From contig CAIUGM010000033.1 of assembly GCA_903898675.1 (NCBI GenBank), positions 108,550-172,549 on the forward strand: a stretch of 64,000 bases of DNA, given 5' to 3'. The DNA comes from an uncultured Verrucomicrobiota bacterium. Lineage in GTDB: Bacteria > Verrucomicrobiota > Verrucomicrobiia > Opitutales > Opitutaceae. The translations under genes and the position numbers were made by a program. The notes under the pieces are model-generated. The model saw nothing but the letters and a program-made list of their open reading frames with translations. It did no database searches and was not told the origin of the DNA. Within the stretch, counting starts at the first letter, position 1. Every line of letters begins with the position of its first letter. Positions 52,318 to 61,170 of this stretch are shown one piece after another.

Positions 52318-54357
52318 ATGTCCCGCCTGAATTTCACCCTCGAAAAGGAGGCCGCCGGCTCCAAGGCCCGCGCGGGCCGCTTCCAGACGCTGCACGGCGA
52401 GGTGCTGACGCCGGTCTTCATGCCGGTCGGCACGCAGGCGACGGTGAAGGCGCAGACCGTCGACACCCTGAAGGCCACCGGCTCGACCGTGCTGCTGGCC
52501 AACACCTATCACCTCCTGCTGCGGCCCGGCCCCGAGGTCTTCAGGAAATTTGGCGGCATCCACCGGTTCATGAACTGGGACGGCCCGGTGCTGACGGACT
52601 CGGGCGGCTTCCAGATTTTTTCCCTGCCGACCGAGCGCGCGATGAACGAGGAGGGCGCCCGGTTTCAAAGCTACGTGAACGGCGACTTTTATATGCTCTC
52701 ACCCGAGTCGAGCATCGAGATGCAGAAGACCATCGGCAGCGACATCATGATGGTGCTCGACCAGTGCATCCCGTCCACCGCGCCGTACGCCCAGGCCGAG
52801 GCCGCGATGGAGCTCACGCACCGCTGGGCGAAGCGTTCGCTGCTGGCCCGCGGGGACTCGCCGGCGGCGCTGTTCGGCATCGTGCAGGGTGCCTGCCACC
52901 CCGACCTGCGGAAAAAGAGCGCCGCGTTCCTGCGGGAGCTGGCGTTCGACGGCCTGGCCATCGGCGGGCTCGCGGTGGGTGAGACGCATGCGGAGCGCTA
53001 CCATTTCACGGATCTGGCCACGAATGAGCTGCCAAAAAACCTGCCGCGCTACCTGATGGGCGTCGGCACGCCGATCGACATCCTCGAGGCGGTGCACCGG
53101 GGCGTCGACATGTTCGACTGCATCATTCCCGGCCAGCTCGCGCAGCGCGGCGTGGCCTTCACCTACCGCGGCAAGGTCCAGCTCCGCCGCGTCGCGCACA
53201 AGCTGTCGGAGGCACCGCTCGAGTCGGGCTGCGCCTGCGCCACCTGCCAACACTACTCCCGCGCCTACCTGCACCATCTCGTGAAGGCGGATGAGATGCT
53301 CGGCTGGCATCTGTTGGGCATCCACAACCTGGCGTTCTATCACCGGCTGATGCGCGACATGCGCGCCAGCATTCTGCGGAACGAGTTCACCGGCTTTTAT
53401 GAGGCGCACCGCCACGAGCTCGGCCGCAGCGACGAGGAGAATGTGATCCACCCGGTGAAGAAGCGCGGCCTCGCCCGCGTGAAACACCTGGGCGACTATG
53501 ACATCGTGGTCAGCCCGGAGGGATTTTCCAGCATCCGCCAGATCAGCTCGGGCGAGGTGATGCACTCGGTGAACCGCCCCAGCGACGAAGCCAACCGGCT
53601 CTATGTGGAGCAGTCGGGTCTCGCCGGCCGCCTGCGCCAGGCGCCCGGGCGGGAAAACGAACTGGTCATCTGGGACGTGGGTCTCGGCGCGGCGTCGAAT
53701 GCGATGGCCGCGGTGGCCTGCTTTGAAAAAACCCTGGCGGAATCCGGCGCCGCGGCATTGCGCCCGCTGCGGCTGGTCAGTTTCGAGCGCGACCTGGATC
53801 CGTTGAAACTCGCGGTGAAGTTCGCCAGCCACTTCCCGCACCTGCGGCACGGCGCCCCGCACGGGATCCTCGGTGAAAACCGGTGGACCGACGCCACCGG
53901 GTTGTTGCAGTGGGAACTGCACCACGGGGACTTCCTCGCGTTCCTCGAGTCCGCGCGGGTGCCCGACCTGATCTTCTACGATCCTTTCTCGGCGAAAACG
54001 GACACGGGATTGTGGAGCGCCGGGGTGTTTGCGCGCATCCATCTGCACTGTCGCGCGAAATCGGCCGAGCTTTACACCTATTCCTCGGCGACCGCCGTGC
54101 GGGTGGCGCTGCTGTCCTCCGGCTTCTTTGTCGCGGAAGGCGCCGGCACCGGCCCGAAGGCCGACACCACGCTGGCCTTCAACCGGGCCGACGGCGCCCG
54201 CCAGCATCCCGCCGCCCCGAAATTATTGGGGACGGAATGGCTGGGCCGGTGGAAACGCAGCATTTCCAAATACCCGCCCAACCTCGCCGAGGCGGAGAAG
54301 CCCGCCTTTGAAAAACGACTCGAGGGCCACCCGCAGTTTAGCGGCTTAAGCGCCTAG
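52318..54357 (+). CDS. tgt: tRNA-guanine transglycosylase fused to an MnmD-like methyltransferase domain
   Basis: A 679-residue two-domain protein. Residues 1-375 are a bacterial Tgt, which exchanges G34 for preQ1 in tRNA: Asp94 in LTDSGGFQIFSL, nucleophile Asp267 in MFDCIIP, and zinc ligands Cys305, Cys307, Cys310 and His336. The usual PTRNARNG after the nucleophile reads PGQLAQRG. Residues about 395-660 match the MnmC N-terminal/DUF752 (MnmD) methyltransferase: EVMHSV, the SAM motif VIWDVGLGAASNAMA (450-464), and LIFYDPFSAKTDTGLW (551-566). MnmD methylates (n)m5U34. It follows the rlmD-like gene by 9 nt. Confidence 0.92.
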   Translation: MSRLNFTLEKEAAGSKARAGRFQTLHGEVLTPVFMPVGTQATVKAQTVDTLKATGSTVLLANTYHLLLRPGPEVFRKFGGIHRFMNWDGPVLTDSGGFQIFSLPTERAMNEEGARFQSYVNGDFYMLSPESSIEMQKTIGSDIMMVLDQCIPSTAPYAQAEAAMELTHRWAKRSLLARGDSPAALFGIVQGACHPDLRKKSAAFLRELAFDGLAIGGLAVGETHAERYHFTDLATNELPKNLPRYLMGVGTPIDILEAVHRGVDMFDCIIPGQLAQRGVAFTYRGKVQLRRVAHKLSEAPLESGCACATCQHYSRAYLHHLVKADEMLGWHLLGIHNLAFYHRLMRDMRASILRNEFTGFYEAHRHELGRSDEENVIHPVKKRGLARVKHLGDYDIVVSPEGFSSIRQISSGEVMHSVNRPSDEANRLYVEQSGLAGRLRQAPGRENELVIWDVGLGAASNAMAAVACFEKTLAESGAAALRPLRLVSFERDLDPLKLAVKFASHFPHLRHGAPHGILGENRWTDATGLLQWELHHGDFLAFLESARVPDLIFYDPFSAKTDTGLWSAGVFARIHLHCRAKSAELYTYSSATAVRVALLSSGFFVAEGAGTGPKADTTLAFNRADGARQHPAAPKLLGTEWLGRWKRSISKYPPNLAEAEKPAFEKRLEGHPQFSGLSA

Positions 54358-54375
54358 CGCATGGCCAAGTAACAT

Positions 54376-54446
54376 GTAGCCGGGGTCGCTGACCCCGGTG
54401 TCTTGAGAAATCTGGCGCCCAGACCGGGGTCAGCGACCCCGGCTAC
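54376..54446. repeat. Paired GTAG hairpin repeat (71 nt)
   Basis: GTAG plus CCGGGGTC/GACCCCGG hairpin (54376-54398), a 25-nt spacer containing TCTGGCGCCCAGA, then the inverted hairpin and CTAC (54424-54446). The spacer resembles that of the copy at 59894, so the two copies share one ancestor. Confidence 0.92.
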
Positions 54447-54536
54447 ACGGCATCAGCCCGTCCAGCGGTCGGGCTCCACCTGCAAACCCATGGTTCCGGC
54501 TCAGTTTTTACCTGAACCGGCCGATCATAGAGAGGC

Positions 54537-54944
54537 ATGCGCCAGTCCATTCCCAGGCTGATGGCTTTCCTGTTGCTCTGCGTCCCCGGCTTTCTGTCCG
54601 GGGCGGAACGCTGGGCGCAGCTGAAGCTGGGCATGACGGCCGAGGAAACCGTGGCGGCGATCGGCGAGCCGCTCTTCCGGAGTGCCGGACGTGGTTTCGA
54701 GCTGTGGATCTATGATCATCGTGCCGAGGTGGTTTTCTTCGGTCCGTTGATCGGCTGGACCACCCCGAGTCCGGGTGGGGAGAAAGGCGAAACCAACGAC
54801 ATCTGGCTGAGCGATCACACGGGAGTCCCAACCCCGACGTTCCTGTCGCAACTGCCGCGTCCGATCATCAAGTCCAACCAGTCCCGCCGGAACGGCGAAG
54901 CCGTGGTCTACGTCTGGCTGCCCACCGGTGGCTTCAGGCGGTGA
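54537..54944 (+). CDS. Small secreted SmpA/BamE-like protein
   Basis: A 135-residue exported protein with signal peptide MRQSIPRLMAFLLLCVPGFL. The segment WAQLKLGMTAEETVAAIGEP followed by FELWIYDHRAEVVFF is the SmpA/OmlA (BamE-fold) pattern: G-M-T then a helix, a G-x-P turn and two strands. No lipobox Cys is seen. The next gene, a J-domain protein, carries similar units in its C-terminal half, so the two genes may be functionally linked. Confidence 0.65.
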   Translation: MRQSIPRLMAFLLLCVPGFLSGAERWAQLKLGMTAEETVAAIGEPLFRSAGRGFELWIYDHRAEVVFFGPLIGWTTPSPGGEKGETNDIWLSDHTGVPTPTFLSQLPRPIIKSNQSRRNGEAVVYVWLPTGGFRR

Positions 54945-55022
54945 CCGTCCGGGCCACCCGGAGACGGAACAACAGACGCCGGCACCCCGGCGCGCGCGTC
55001 TGATCGACCGGCCTTTCGAGCC

Positions 55023-56357
55023 ATGCGCCAGGATCTCCACAAATACTACACCGCCCTCGGCCTCAGCCCGGGGGCGACCGCGCCCGAGATCAAGCGGGCC
55101 TACCGGCAGCTGATCCAGCGCTGGCACCCGGATCATTTCAAACCCGGGTCGATCATGCAGACGACGGCCGAGGACACGACGAAGGAGCTGAACGAAGCCT
55201 ACGAACAACTCTACAAGAAACAGCTCCACAAGAAATTCCCCCCCAAGACGCAAGGGGAGGCAGAAGAAGCCGGACCTGCACCCAGTACGACGCAGCGCCC
55301 GCGCAAGGCGTACCGGTACGAACCGCCGCCCCCGCCGGAGCCCGCACGACGGGAAAATCCGGCGCCGGATTCTTCGCCACAGAAGGAAACGAAAAAAGCC
55401 GCCGCATCCCGGCCGCGACCGAATCCTGCAGCTTTCGCCAGAAAGAGTGGGTGGGCCGCGCTCCGGCGCGGACCCTGGTTGAAAGCGGTCGCCGTGCTTG
55501 GGGTCGTCGCCGCAGGGATCGCGCTCTGGCCGACGGCAACTCCTGTGGCTTTTTTATCTCACACGAACACGCCGGCCGCGATTTCGCCGTCCGCCATGAC
55601 GGCGACGGACGCGCCCACTTTAGCGCCGCGTCCGCCCCAAGTCACGGCAAAAAGCGCCGAACGGTCCAACCCAAGCCGGCCGGCAACCCCCGGTGACAAA
55701 TCCGTCGTGTCGCGTGTCGGAGCCCTGAACAACGCTCCGCTTCCCATTTCGTCCGCGCGGCCCGCCACCGCAACGTGGATCAATCATGATCCCGCCGAGT
55801 CCGTCGCCGGCCATGGTTTCGCCGCCGCCAGGAGCCCTGCTTTTGCGTCCGCGCCGCGCGGTACCATCCCATCTGTTCTGGCCGCACCCGGGATGGCAGT
55901 AACGGCGGCCACCGGGTGGGGCCGGCTGCTGGACGAAGCCGAGTCGCTGATCGACACCTTCGAGCGGGGGGACAACAAGCTCAAGGTTCTCGCGCTGCAG
56001 GGTTCGCCGGACGAGGCGCGCGAAAATATTTTCCGCTACGGTTCCTCGCTGGTGTATTTCAAGGACGGGGTGGTCACCGGCTGGTCCGACGGCCGGCCGC
56101 AACTCCACGTGCGGCCGCAGGCGGAAGTCAGCTTCGGTCTGCTCGACACTTTCCGTGTGGGCTCGAGCCGGCAGGAAGTGTTCCGCGCGCAAGGCCAGCC
56201 GACCGCCCTCGTGCGCGGCGGATATTATTACGGGGCCTCGGCGGTGTATTTTGAGCACGACCGCGTCACCCAGTGGATCCAGCGCGACCAGATGCTGCGC
56301 ACGAGTCCGGCTGAATCGCCCGACTTCGAGGATTCATCCCGGCCCTCCGGTCGTTGA
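55023..56357 (+). CDS. J-domain membrane protein with C-terminal SmpA-like repeats
   Basis: A 444-residue protein. Residues 1-68 are a J-domain with the HPD motif (QRWHPDHF), so it can stimulate a DnaK-type ATPase. A Pro/Lys-rich linker is followed by a transmembrane segment at about 160-180 (WLKAVAVLGVVAAGIALWPT), then a long Ser/Thr/Pro-rich spacer. The C-terminal 140 residues contain two copies of an SmpA-like unit (NKLKVLALQGSPDEARENIF with SSLVYFKDGVVTGW, and SSRQEVFRAQGQPTALVRGG with SAVYFEHDRVTQW). Predicted topology is J-domain in the cytoplasm and repeats outside. Confidence 0.8.
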   Translation: MRQDLHKYYTALGLSPGATAPEIKRAYRQLIQRWHPDHFKPGSIMQTTAEDTTKELNEAYEQLYKKQLHKKFPPKTQGEAEEAGPAPSTTQRPRKAYRYEPPPPPEPARRENPAPDSSPQKETKKAAASRPRPNPAAFARKSGWAALRRGPWLKAVAVLGVVAAGIALWPTATPVAFLSHTNTPAAISPSAMTATDAPTLAPRPPQVTAKSAERSNPSRPATPGDKSVVSRVGALNNAPLPISSARPATATWINHDPAESVAGHGFAAARSPAFASAPRGTIPSVLAAPGMAVTAATGWGRLLDEAESLIDTFERGDNKLKVLALQGSPDEARENIFRYGSSLVYFKDGVVTGWSDGRPQLHVRPQAEVSFGLLDTFRVGSSRQEVFRAQGQPTALVRGGYYYGASAVYFEHDRVTQWIQRDQMLRTSPAESPDFEDSSRPSGR

Positions 56358-56527
56358 GCGAGGTTTGCGCGCCGGGTGGCGGCGAAAAGCGGTTGGTTTG
56401 CTAAGAAAAGTTAAATCGAGGTAACCGTCCCCCAATATCCTCGTCTCAGCCTGAACCTGACCACAAACCCCGGGTCCACCCCTTGGAGCGACTCTGCTCC
56501 GACCGCCCTGACCCGGCGTCCGCCACC

Positions 56528-58210
56528 ATGATCCGTTGCCGCTTATTTCTTATCCTGGCCTCGTGCCTGACGCTCGCGGGGGCGGGTCGCGCCCAGCCGG
56601 TGCAGCCCAACGCGAACCTGAGTGCCGACCAGCTGGCGTCGCGTTTCCTGGCGCAGGCCACGTTCGGTCCCAGCCCGGAGGCCATCGCCGAGCTGCGCTC
56701 CACCGGCTACGACTACAATGCGTGGATCGACCGCCAGATCGGCCAGCCGCCCAGTTACTCGGCCCCCATCGTCGTGGCGGCCCAGACTTCCGGCGGGATT
56801 ACCAAGATCCAGAACACGCAGAACCGGCGGGCCCGCAACCAGGTCATGATCGGCGGCGCCGACCAGCTGCGCCAGCGCGTGGCCTATGAGCTCAGCCAGA
56901 TTTTCGTGATCTCGGACGCTAACTCCGCCGTCGCCAATGCCAACGAGGGCTCGTGCAGCTACTACGACATGCTGCTGCGCGACAGCTTCACCACGTACCG
57001 CCAGCTGCTGTTTGACGTCACGTATCATCCGATGATGGGGCGCTACCTCAACCAGTACCACAACCGGAAATCAGATTCGTCCAAAAACACGCACGCCGAC
57101 GAAAATTACGCCCGCGAGTCCGAGCAGCTTTTCTCGATCGGGCTGTACCAGTTGAATCCCGACGGCACCTTCCAGACCGACAGCGGCGGCCGGCCCCTTG
57201 AGTCCTACACGAACACCCAGATCACGGAGTTCGCGAAGGTTTTTACGGGCTTCACCGACGAGGACCACAACCCCGGCGCCGTCGGCACCGGGACCAACCA
57301 CACCGACTTTCCGAATGCGCCGCAAAATTACACGGAGCCCATGAAAATGTGGGACGGCCAGCATGACGCGACGGCCAAGTCTCTTTTCCACTATGCCGGC
57401 GCCCGCAAACCCGACCTGCCGCCCGGCCAGGGCGGGGTCCAGGATGTCAGTGACGCGATCGACAATCTCGCGGAACACCCGAACACCGGTCCGTTTATTT
57501 CCCGCCAGCTCATCCAGCGCCTGGTTTCCTCGAACCCCTCCGACGGTTACGTCGGTCGCGTCGCCGCGGTCTTTGCGAACAACGGCCGGGGTCAGCGCGG
57601 CGACATGGTGGCGGTCATCAAGGCGGTCCTGCTCGACCAGGAGGCCCGCGACGTCAGCTTCATCACGGACCCCGAGCACGGAAAATTGCGCGAGCCCTAC
57701 GTGCGCGTGACGCATCTGCTGCACGCCTTCCACTACAAGGTCAGCGGCACCGTGCTGCCCTATGACCTGGGCGGCACCAACGAAAACATCCTGGGTCAGT
57801 TCCCCCTGGCCTCGCCGACGGTGTTCAATTTCTACGCCCCCGACTACCAGCCCCAAGGGCCGATCGGCGATGCGGGCCTGGTCGGGCCGGAGTTCCAGAT
57901 CCAGAACGCGGTCTTCGGCATCGCGACGCCGAATGTCTACTACAACCTCGTCAACGGCACCGTCGGCAATTTCTCCCTCGACCTGACCGCGCAGGTCGCG
58001 CTGGCCGACAGCCCGGCCGGCCTGCTCGACAACGTGGACCTGCTTTTGACCGCCGGCACGCTCAGCGCCACGTCGCGCGCCACGATTCTGACCGCGGTCA
58101 CGGCGGTGACCCAGGCCATGGTGCCGGCGAACAGCACGCTCGCCCTGACGCGGACGCGGCTGGCCATCTACCTCGTCGCCACCTCGCCCGACTACGCGAT
58201 CCAGAAATAG
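56528..58210 (+). CDS. DUF1800 family secreted protein
   Basis: A 560-residue exported protein with signal peptide MIRCRLFLILASCLTLAGAG (start at 56528). DUF1800 signatures: ASRFLAQATFGPSPEAIAEL, QLRQRVAYELSQIFVIS, NYARESEQLFSIGLYQLNPD, YTNTQITEFAKVFTGFT, and SRQLIQRLVSSNPSDGYVGR. The family is almost always encoded with DUF1501, as here, 6 nt upstream. Function is unproven; the pair is common in Verrucomicrobia, Planctomycetes and Proteobacteria. Confidence 0.9.
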   Translation: MIRCRLFLILASCLTLAGAGRAQPVQPNANLSADQLASRFLAQATFGPSPEAIAELRSTGYDYNAWIDRQIGQPPSYSAPIVVAAQTSGGITKIQNTQNRRARNQVMIGGADQLRQRVAYELSQIFVISDANSAVANANEGSCSYYDMLLRDSFTTYRQLLFDVTYHPMMGRYLNQYHNRKSDSSKNTHADENYARESEQLFSIGLYQLNPDGTFQTDSGGRPLESYTNTQITEFAKVFTGFTDEDHNPGAVGTGTNHTDFPNAPQNYTEPMKMWDGQHDATAKSLFHYAGARKPDLPPGQGGVQDVSDAIDNLAEHPNTGPFISRQLIQRLVSSNPSDGYVGRVAAVFANNGRGQRGDMVAVIKAVLLDQEARDVSFITDPEHGKLREPYVRVTHLLHAFHYKVSGTVLPYDLGGTNENILGQFPLASPTVFNFYAPDYQPQGPIGDAGLVGPEFQIQNAVFGIATPNVYYNLVNGTVGNFSLDLTAQVALADSPAGLLDNVDLLLTAGTLSATSRATILTAVTAVTQAMVPANSTLALTRTRLAIYLVATSPDYAIQK

Positions 58211-58216
58211 GCCGCC

Positions 58217-59866
58217 ATGAGCAAATCCTCCTCCTCCCCGCCAATCGGTCGTCGTGAATTCCTGGGCCAGGCCAGTTGCGCCGCGGTCGGTTCCACCGCG
58301 CTCTTCTCCACGCTGCTGACGCTGCGTCTGGCCAACGCCCTCTCGGCCCAGACGACGGGAACCGGCAGCGGCGACTACAAGGCCCTCGTCTGCCTCTTCC
58401 TCGCCGGCGGCAACGACTCGTACAACATGCTCGTGCCGACCACGGCGGGGGAGTACGCCGCGTACGCCAAGACCCGGGGCAACATCGCGCTGACCAGCGA
58501 CAGCCTGCTGGGCATCACTCCCTCCAATCTGGGGGGCCGCACCCTCGGCCTGCACCCGTCGATGCCGGAGCTGCGCGACCTCTTCAACCAGGGGAAGCTG
58601 GGCTTCGTCTCGAACGTGGGTTCGCTGATCCGGCCGCTCTCGCTTTCTGATTACAAGTCGGGCCAGTCGCTGCCTGTCTCGCTCTACTCGCACATCGACC
58701 AGGTCAAACAGTGGCAGACCTGCATACCCGACCAGCGCACGGCCATCGGGTGGGGCGGGCGGGCGGCCGACATTCTCGCCTCGCTGAACGATCCCAGCCT
58801 GGTGTCGATGAACATCTCGCTCTCCGGCCAGAACATCTTTCTGACCGGCGAAAACGCCTTCACCTACAGCATCGGGTCGGGCGGCGCGACGGCCCTGACG
58901 GGCTATGACGCGGCGGCCGTCAGCAATCTGACCGCGCAACGCACCAAGGCGGTCGACGGCCTGCTCGGACAAAAGTACCGCAGCCTGTTCGAGCAGACGT
59001 ACGCCAACACGACCCGCGATGCGATCGACTCGTACAAGCAATTCACCGACGCCGTTTCCGGCATCACCCTGAGCACGGTCATTCCCACCGGCAACTCGGT
59101 GGCGGCAAACCTCGGCATGATCGCCAAGACCATCGCCGCCCGGTCCAAGCTCGGCGTGCGTCGCCAGATCTTCTTCGTGCTGCTGGGCGGCTTCGACCTC
59201 CATGACGGACTGCTTGCCGGTCAGCCCGCGCTGCTCAAGACGGTCAGCCAGGGTGTCAACACGTTCTGGTCGGCGCTCAACGAGATTGGCATGCAGGATC
59301 AGGTCACGCTGTTCAGCGCCTCCGACTTTGCCCGCACGCTCACTTCCAACGGCGACGGCTCCGATCACGCCTGGGGTGGAAATCATTTCGTCCTGGGCGG
59401 GGCCGTGAAGGGCGGCCAGGTCTTCGGCGACAAGGCCACGGGCTACTACCCCGACCTGCAAAACCTCTCCGCCATCGACACGGGGCAGGGCCGGCTCATC
59501 CCCGGCGTGGCCGTCGACGAATACGCCCGCGATATGCTCACCTGGTTTGGCGTCAGTGCGAGCAACCTCGACTACATCCTGCCTTCCTTCAGCACGCGCT
59601 TCGCGGGCCGGAACGAACTGGGGATCTTCGGCGCGGACGCGGTAACCCCTACGCCAACCCCTACTCCAACTCCGACCCCGACGCCCACGCCGACGCCCAC
59701 TCCAACGCCAACGCCGACGCCAAGTCCATCGAGCAGCGGCGGTGGTGGCGGGGCCATGAGTCCGCTCTTTTTCGGCGCACTGGGCGCCGCTGCGTTGGTC
59801 CGCTTGCGCCAGAAGCGGATGGAGGCAAATCAAACGACCAAAACCACCCCGCCCAAGGCCGGGTAG
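58217..59866 (+). CDS. DUF1501 family protein with Tat signal and C-terminal sorting-like tail
   Basis: A 549-residue protein. The N-terminus has a twin-arginine motif (IGRREFLGQASC) and hydrophobic region. The DUF1501 body has VCLFLAGGNDSYNMLVPTTA, LHPSMPELRDLFNQGKLGFV and FFVLLGGFDLHDGLLAGQPA, resembling sulfatase/alkaline-phosphatase-fold proteins. A Pro-Thr repeat linker (59643-59732) is followed by SSGGGGGAMSPL, a hydrophobic helix (FFGALGAAALVRL) and a basic RQKR. This Gly-rich/helix/basic tail looks like a GlyGly-CTERM-type sorting signal. Partner of the DUF1800 protein. Confidence 0.88.
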   Translation: MSKSSSSPPIGRREFLGQASCAAVGSTALFSTLLTLRLANALSAQTTGTGSGDYKALVCLFLAGGNDSYNMLVPTTAGEYAAYAKTRGNIALTSDSLLGITPSNLGGRTLGLHPSMPELRDLFNQGKLGFVSNVGSLIRPLSLSDYKSGQSLPVSLYSHIDQVKQWQTCIPDQRTAIGWGGRAADILASLNDPSLVSMNISLSGQNIFLTGENAFTYSIGSGGATALTGYDAAAVSNLTAQRTKAVDGLLGQKYRSLFEQTYANTTRDAIDSYKQFTDAVSGITLSTVIPTGNSVAANLGMIAKTIAARSKLGVRRQIFFVLLGGFDLHDGLLAGQPALLKTVSQGVNTFWSALNEIGMQDQVTLFSASDFARTLTSNGDGSDHAWGGNHFVLGGAVKGGQVFGDKATGYYPDLQNLSAIDTGQGRLIPGVAVDEYARDMLTWFGVSASNLDYILPSFSTRFAGRNELGIFGADAVTPTPTPTPTPTPTPTPTPTPTPTPTPSPSSSGGGGGAMSPLFFGALGAAALVRLRQKRMEANQTTKTTPPKAG

Positions 59867-59893
59867 GGTGGCTGGCAGGATTTGAGTAAAGCT

Positions 59894-59962
59894 GTAGCCG
59901 GGGTCGCTGACCCCGGTGCCAATTTGTCTGGCTCCCAGACCGGGGTCAGCGACCCCGGCTAC
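59894..59962. repeat. Paired GTAG hairpin repeat (69 nt)
   Basis: GTAG plus CCGGGGTC/GACCCCGG hairpin (59894-59916), a 23-nt spacer containing TCTGGCTCCCAGA, the inverted hairpin and CTAC (59940-59962). Intergenic, 28 nt after the DUF1501 gene stop. Confidence 0.92.
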
Positions 59963-60015
59963 ACTTCACTTATTCAGTGGGCAGCTTGGCTTGCACTCAG
60001 GTTCCGCTCCGGGAC

Positions 60016-61101
60016 ATGGTGCCGTCATCCCGCGTGACCCCTGCCCATCGTTTTCCTCCGCCCGAGAAATGCGCCCTGCTCGCCGAGCTCGCCGCGCGTT
60101 GCGGTGGATCGCTGGAAATTAAATCGGCCGCCTCGCAGGTCGACTATGCGCTCCCGTCACACGCGGCCGCGGAGCTGGTGGATTTTCTCCAGCCGTATGC
60201 GTCGCTCCGTTTCGGGCCGCGGTCCGTGGCCGTGTTGCCCGGCGGGCGCGTGGTGGGTCCCGGCATCGTGCTCGCGCCGGATGGCAGGACCCTCGCGCGC
60301 GATGTCTCGGTCGATTTCGGCAAGGGCCCGGACGAACACTGGCTGCTTGCCTCGAGTAACATCAAGCCCGCCCAATCCATCGCCGGCCCCACTGCGGTGA
60401 TCGCGTCCGCGCTGGGCTCGGGTTACAGCCACTGGCTGCTTGATGAACTGCCCCGCTTGCTCACGCTGGGCGGCGTTGGCTTCGGGACGCTGATTGCGCA
60501 TGCGGCGCCGCCCTTCAGCCGCGCGGCCCTGCAGCTCCATGGTTATGCCGGGGCCCTCGTCGAACCGGGACGCTACACGCACTTCCAATGCGAAACCCTG
60601 TTCGTCCCGAGCCTCGTCGGAGAGGTCGGGCATCCCACCCCGGAAACCACCCGGCTGCTCACGGAATTCGCGACGCCTCTTTTTCAAACGACGGCGCCAT
60701 TTGGGGAACGTCTTTACCTCACCCGGGCAAACGCCCGGCGCCGCCGGATTGCCAACGAGGCCGCACTGTGGTCCACGCTCGAGGCGGCCGGGTTCGTGCA
60801 GCTCGCGTTGGAAACGCTGACCTGGCCGGAGCAAATCAATGCGTTCCGTCACGCGAAAGTGGTGGTCGCACCGCACGGCGCCGGCCTGGCCAACCTCGTC
60901 TTTTGCCCGCCTGGAACGAAGGTGGTCGAACTTTTCAACCGGTCCTATGTGCACTGGACCTACTGGCAGCTCGCCGCGTTGCAGGGCCTCGACTACCGGC
61001 CGATCGTCGCGCCGGGCGGCGAGCCGCTGTCGCACACGATGGCGAGCAACCGGCTGGATATCGTAGCAGACCTCGCGCAGGTGCGGGCGTCGCTGCGTTA
61101 A
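60016..61101 (+). CDS. GT61/DUF563-like glycosyltransferase
   Basis: A 361-residue protein without a signal peptide. The C-terminal signature AKVVVAPHGAGLANLVFCPP followed by GTKVVELFN and the upstream HWLLDELPRL and ERLYLTRANARRRRIANEA are the GT61 (DUF563) pattern seen in capsule and polysaccharide glycosyltransferases. The start is taken at 60016 (MVPSSRVTPAHRF); an ATG at 59977 is possible but lies just behind the repeat. Substrate unknown. Confidence 0.85.
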   Translation: MVPSSRVTPAHRFPPPEKCALLAELAARCGGSLEIKSAASQVDYALPSHAAAELVDFLQPYASLRFGPRSVAVLPGGRVVGPGIVLAPDGRTLARDVSVDFGKGPDEHWLLASSNIKPAQSIAGPTAVIASALGSGYSHWLLDELPRLLTLGGVGFGTLIAHAAPPFSRAALQLHGYAGALVEPGRYTHFQCETLFVPSLVGEVGHPTPETTRLLTEFATPLFQTTAPFGERLYLTRANARRRRIANEAALWSTLEAAGFVQLALETLTWPEQINAFRHAKVVVAPHGAGLANLVFCPPGTKVVELFNRSYVHWTYWQLAALQGLDYRPIVAPGGEPLSHTMASNRLDIVADLAQVRASLR

Positions 61102-61170
61102 TACGACCGCGGCCCCGCCCGCTCCGGGCTTGCCTGTCCGCCCTTCTGGCCTCCCCTTGGGGCGATCGTC

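Noticed and set aside
52318..54357. Tgt-MnmD fusion as an artefact of a lost stop codon
   Set aside because: The linker between the domains is short and polar, both domains are full length with intact motifs, and no ribosome binding site or start is evident at the junction.
59643..59732. CRISPR-like or microsatellite repeat
   Set aside because: This is a coding Pro-Thr repeat in the DUF1501 protein; there are no spacers and no cas genes in the window.
57071..59833. Minus-strand open frame of 920 codons antisense to DUF1800/DUF1501
   Set aside because: The product is low-complexity Arg/Gly/Val-rich and spans two real genes on the other strand.
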